Positions 63,844 through 64,000 of a stretch of DNA of 64,000 nucleotides are shown here, piece after piece. The notes beneath the pieces are model-generated. The model did no database searches, was not told where the DNA came from, and worked only from the letters and a program-made list of their open reading frames with translations. Source of the DNA: JBKQVT01 sp963727245. Its GTDB lineage: Bacteria > Planctomycetota > Planctomycetia > Pirellulales > Thermoguttaceae. Made by a program: the position numbers and the translations under genes. Each line of letters opens with the position of its first letter. The first letter of the stretch is position 1. The stretch spans positions 124,001-188,000 of the forward strand of contig CAVSFO010000012.1 in the NCBI GenBank assembly GCA_963727245.1. Direction: 5' to 3'.

Positions 63844-64000
63844 ATGGTCAACAACGTTCCCGTCAAGACGCTGGCGCACAAGGACCTGACGATCGAGGGG
63901 TATTCGCGGGCGGCCGTGCAGACCTATTGGCGCGTGCCGGAATTGAAGCTCGGCCTCGATCTGGGCGCACAGCCCTGGTCGTTCATGGGGACGCCGACCT
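63844..64000 (+). CDS. RNase Z-like MBL-fold hydrolase, 3' end beyond window
   Basis: 52 codons visible from ATG 63844: MVNNVPVKTLAHKDLTIEGY, then SRAAVQTYWRVPELKLGLDL and GAQPWSFMGTPT. This start resembles planctomycete ribonuclease Z-like metallo-beta-lactamase-fold proteins; the HxHxDH motif would come just after the window edge. The call is from general recognition of this N-terminus and is unproven here. Confidence 0.55.
   Translation, partial: MVNNVPVKTLAHKDLTIEGYSRAAVQTYWRVPELKLGLDLGAQPWSFMGTPT

Noticed and set aside
1..64000. tRNA or rRNA genes
   Set aside because: No cloverleaf consensus or rRNA-like sequence noticed on reading; a tRNA scan would settle it.

Overview
The window is GC-rich bacterial chromosome, most likely from a planctomycete (Pirellulales-like). 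The grounds are DUF1559 prepilin-like proteins with zinc-ribbon heads, a huge secreted protein opening with an LEPLEQRALLSA-type motif, a 29-residue very basic protein, FSL-type small membrane proteins, and a split housekeeping layout (clpX, holA, rpe, accD, scpA and scpB scattered without their usual partners). No rRNA, tRNA, CRISPR array or transposase gene was recognised.

Layout. (1) 1-10.6 kb: a plus-strand tandem array of secreted paralogues. Two glycine-linker Ig-like proteins ('A' family) each head a run of seven 'B' proteins in all (signal peptide, beta-rich domain, helical HEAT-like C-terminus). The B genes share nearly identical 3' halves but divergent 5' halves. (2) 11-22.7 kb: a type II secretion/type IV pilus-like operon: membrane protein, GspE ATPase, three GspF proteins, a double GspF fusion, two pseudopilins, a PilX/GspK-like protein, a DUF1559 protein and a small membrane protein. 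(3) 22.8-32.7 kb: minus-strand lipoprotein, holA, a Ycf46-like AAA ATPase (plus), a proline-rich secreted protein and two DUF1559 paralogues. (4) 32.9-39.4 kb: clpX, a GT2 glycosyltransferase, an unknown 540-aa protein, a GNAT acetyltransferase and a small helical protein. (5) 39.4-42.3 kb: a single-chain type IIG restriction-modification enzyme. (6) 42.7-49.7 kb: sugar isomerase-scpB, then rpe / catalytically blank histidine phosphatase / accD / Ser-Thr kinase, two BON proteins and cysC. (7) 50-59 kb: glucan phosphorylase, NAD(P)H:quinone-type flavoprotein, and a ~1,900-residue sedolisin/FG-GAP secreted protein. (8) 59-64 kb: tiny basic protein, HDOD-GGDEF protein, zinc-ribbon membrane protein, HIT hydrolase, scpA and the start of an RNase Z-like hydrolase.

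Two themes cross the whole window. First, intergenic space is filled with at least ten families of palindromic repeats. In several cases these sit exactly at a gene end and are flanked by direct duplications of that end (start codon or stop codon), so the gene keeps a working terminus. Second, about sixteen genes, including conserved ones, are split by single-base shifts, typically inside G/C runs. Residual sequencing error is the simplest reading for conserved genes, so coordinates of these genes are given for the rejoined gene.
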